A stretch of DNA of 64,000 nucleotides from Arthrobacter sp. 131MFCol6.1 (GTDB lineage: Bacteria; Actinomycetota; Actinomycetes; Actinomycetales; Micrococcaceae), in contig NZ_KB895550.1 in NCBI RefSeq assembly GCF_000374925.1, forward strand, positions 80,889 through 144,888, read 5' to 3'. The notes beneath the pieces were generated by a model. It saw only the letters and a program-made list of their open reading frames with translations. It was not told the origin of the DNA and made no database searches. Both the position numbers and the translations under genes were made by a program. The first letter of the stretch is position 1. Every line of letters begins with the position of its first letter. This document shows positions 63,034-64,000 of the stretch, in pieces.

Positions 63034-63630
63034 ATGACGAGAATGTTGATTATTGGCCCGCCCGGATCCGGCAAGGGCACCCAAGCGGAACGGATTTCCG
63101 AGCGCCTCGGCGTCGTTGCGATCTCCACCGGCGACATCTTCCGAGCAAACGTCAAAGGCGGAACACCGCTGGGGCTGGAAGCAAAGAAGTTCATCGACAA
63201 CGGCGACTTCGTCCCGGACAGCGTGACCAACAAGATGGTCCGGGACAGGCTGCTGCAGGAAGACGCCACGTCGGGCTTCCTGCTGGACGGCTACCCGCGC
63301 ACCACGTGCCAGGTTGACGAACTGGACGACATTCTGGCGTCCGGAGACCAGGTCCTCGACGTCGTCCTGCAGTTGACTGCCGACGACGAGGAGCTGGTCT
63401 CCCGCCTCCTGCACCGTGCCAAGGAAACCGGGCGGAGCGACGACAACGAGGCCGTGATCCGCCACCGGCTGGACCTGTACCATGGCCTGACGGAGGCTGT
63501 GGTGGCGAAGTATGCCGAGCGCGGCATATTGGCCCAGGTAGACGGCCTGGGCAAGATCGATGACGTCACGAACAGAGTGATGCGCAGCCTGGAACAGCCC
63601 GTCAGGGCCTCTGCCGTCAGGGGACGCTAG
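63034..63630 (+). CDS. adk: adenylate kinase, short form
   Basis: 198 residues (EC 2.7.4.3), balancing 2 ADP with ATP and AMP. The P-loop GPPGSGKGTQ, AMP-site GDIFRANVKGGTPLG, and the DGYPRTTCQVDEL motif are intact; RSDDNEAVIRHRLDLYHGLTEAV has the closing arginines. It lacks the LID insert and zinc site, as usual for the actinobacterial/short class. GAAGGA precedes the ATG. It stands outside any ribosomal protein operon; whether it is a second copy cannot be told from this window. Confidence 0.93.
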   Translation: MTRMLIIGPPGSGKGTQAERISERLGVVAISTGDIFRANVKGGTPLGLEAKKFIDNGDFVPDSVTNKMVRDRLLQEDATSGFLLDGYPRTTCQVDELDDILASGDQVLDVVLQLTADDEELVSRLLHRAKETGRSDDNEAVIRHRLDLYHGLTEAVVAKYAERGILAQVDGLGKIDDVTNRVMRSLEQPVRASAVRGR

Positions 63631-63664
63631 TACAGCAACGGCCACCACGGCGGCCGGACATGAC

Positions 63665-63698
63665 GACGGCGCCGTCCACCGGGGTGGGCGGCGCCGTC
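63665..63698. terminator. terminator between adk and the acetyl-CoA synthetase gene
   Basis: GACGGCGCCGTCCA and TGGGCGGCGCCGTC pair across CCGGGG with one mismatch; it lies between converging genes. Confidence 0.75.
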
Positions 63699-63728
63699 GG
63701 CGTCGGATCGTACGCGGTGTTGCGCGGG

Positions 63729-64000
63729 TTATTTCTTCAGCGATTGGGCGATCTGGGCCATGACTGTGTTGTCGGCCAGGGTGGTCGCGTCGCCCACTTC
63801 GCGGCCTTCGGCGACGTCTTTGAGCAGGCGGCGCATGATTTTCCCGGACCGGGTCTTGGGCAGTTCGGGGACCACGAGGATGGTTTTGGGTTTGGCGATC
63901 GGGCCGATTTCCTTGCCGACGTGGTTGCGGAGTTCCTGGACGATGGCGTCGCCGGTGTCCACGGCGTCGCCGCGCAGGATCACGAAGGCGACGATGGCCT
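63729..64000 (-). CDS. acsA: acetyl-CoA synthetase, C-terminal part (cut by window edge)
   Basis: At least 90 C-terminal residues of an AMP-forming acetyl-CoA synthetase (EC 6.2.1.1). AFVILRGDAVDTGDAIVQEL, HVGKEIGPIAKPKTILVVPELPKTRSGKIMRRLLKDVAEG is the C-terminal domain, with the catalytic/acetylated lysine in SGKIMRR. The gene enters from the right and ends at 63729. The tail after it (DATTLADNTVMAQIAQSLKK) is normal for the family. It would activate acetate made by the neighbouring aldehyde dehydrogenase. Confidence 0.92.
   Translation of the reverse strand, partial: AIVAFVILRGDAVDTGDAIVQELRNHVGKEIGPIAKPKTILVVPELPKTRSGKIMRRLLKDVAEGREVGDATTLADNTVMAQIAQSLKK

Overview
The window is high-GC, densely packed chromosomal DNA from an actinobacterium. 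The gene set (large NAD-dependent glutamate dehydrogenase, PTS enzyme I beside a mannitol PTS, PucR-type regulator next to alanine dehydrogenase, GluQRS, frequent GTG starts and many leaderless promoters) suggests a soil Arthrobacter/Pseudarthrobacter-like member of the Micrococcaceae. This is inferred from protein character, not from a search. I see no rRNA, tRNA, CRISPR array, insertion sequence, integrase or phage module, so it looks like core and near-core chromosome with metabolic accessory loci.

Layout. 1-5.6 kb: 4-hydroxybenzoate uptake and hydroxylation (PcaK-type transporter, IclR regulator, PobA), a SnoaL-fold protein, an FAD monooxygenase with an unresolved start, and a thioesterase. 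5.7-13.5 kb: GNAT, 1618-residue NAD-glutamate dehydrogenase, histidine phosphatase coupled to purB. 13.6-15.8 kb: a WXG-like helical protein coupled to an alpha/beta hydrolase, then a small membrane protein. 15.9-21.1 kb: aromatic/histidinol-phosphate aminotransferase and a three-gene 2-oxoacid dehydrogenase operon (E1 alpha, E1 beta, E2) behind a 42-bp palindrome. 21.1-26.7 kb: small membrane protein, acyl-CoA ligase, universal stress protein, PLP aminotransferase, FMN reductase, TetR. 26.9-33 kb: an oligopeptide ABC importer operon (possible 30-residue leader ORF, two permeases, a fused double ATPase, a lipoprotein binding protein).

33-37.7 kb: Gfo/Idh/MocA dehydrogenase, alanine dehydrogenase divergent from a PucR regulator (an AdeR-like arrangement), small membrane protein, excisionase-type HTH protein. 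37.8-43.6 kb: ptsI divergent from a TetR gene followed by mtlA and mtlD, a mannitol PTS locus with a palindrome and a CRP/GlxR-like site in the shared control region. 43.7-51.7 kb: a MarR-controlled exporter, three more MFS transporters, an RraA-like protein and a TetR. 51.7-53.2 kb: malic enzyme behind a long leader that folds into nested helices. 53.5-57.7 kb: small secreted protein, DUF456 protein, unknown 349-residue protein, second SnoaL protein, LysE exporter with divergent Lrp, second Lrp. 58-64 kb: GluQRS, an HD (p)ppGpp-hydrolase-like protein, a quinone-type reductase, a putative transmembrane terpene cyclase, aldehyde dehydrogenase, adenylate kinase and the 3' end of an acetyl-CoA synthetase gene.

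Two themes run through the window. Nitrogen/carbon overflow enzymes (glutamate and alanine dehydrogenases, aminotransferases, 2-oxoacid dehydrogenase, malic enzyme, peptide import) suggest life on amino acids and aromatics. At least fourteen genes have a TAnnnT hexamer only 6-8 nt before the start codon, the pattern of leaderless transcripts. The best candidates for undescribed biology are the structured leader of the malic enzyme gene, the palindrome before the 2-oxoacid dehydrogenase operon, a promoter element shared by two small-protein genes, and the putative bacterial terpene cyclase.
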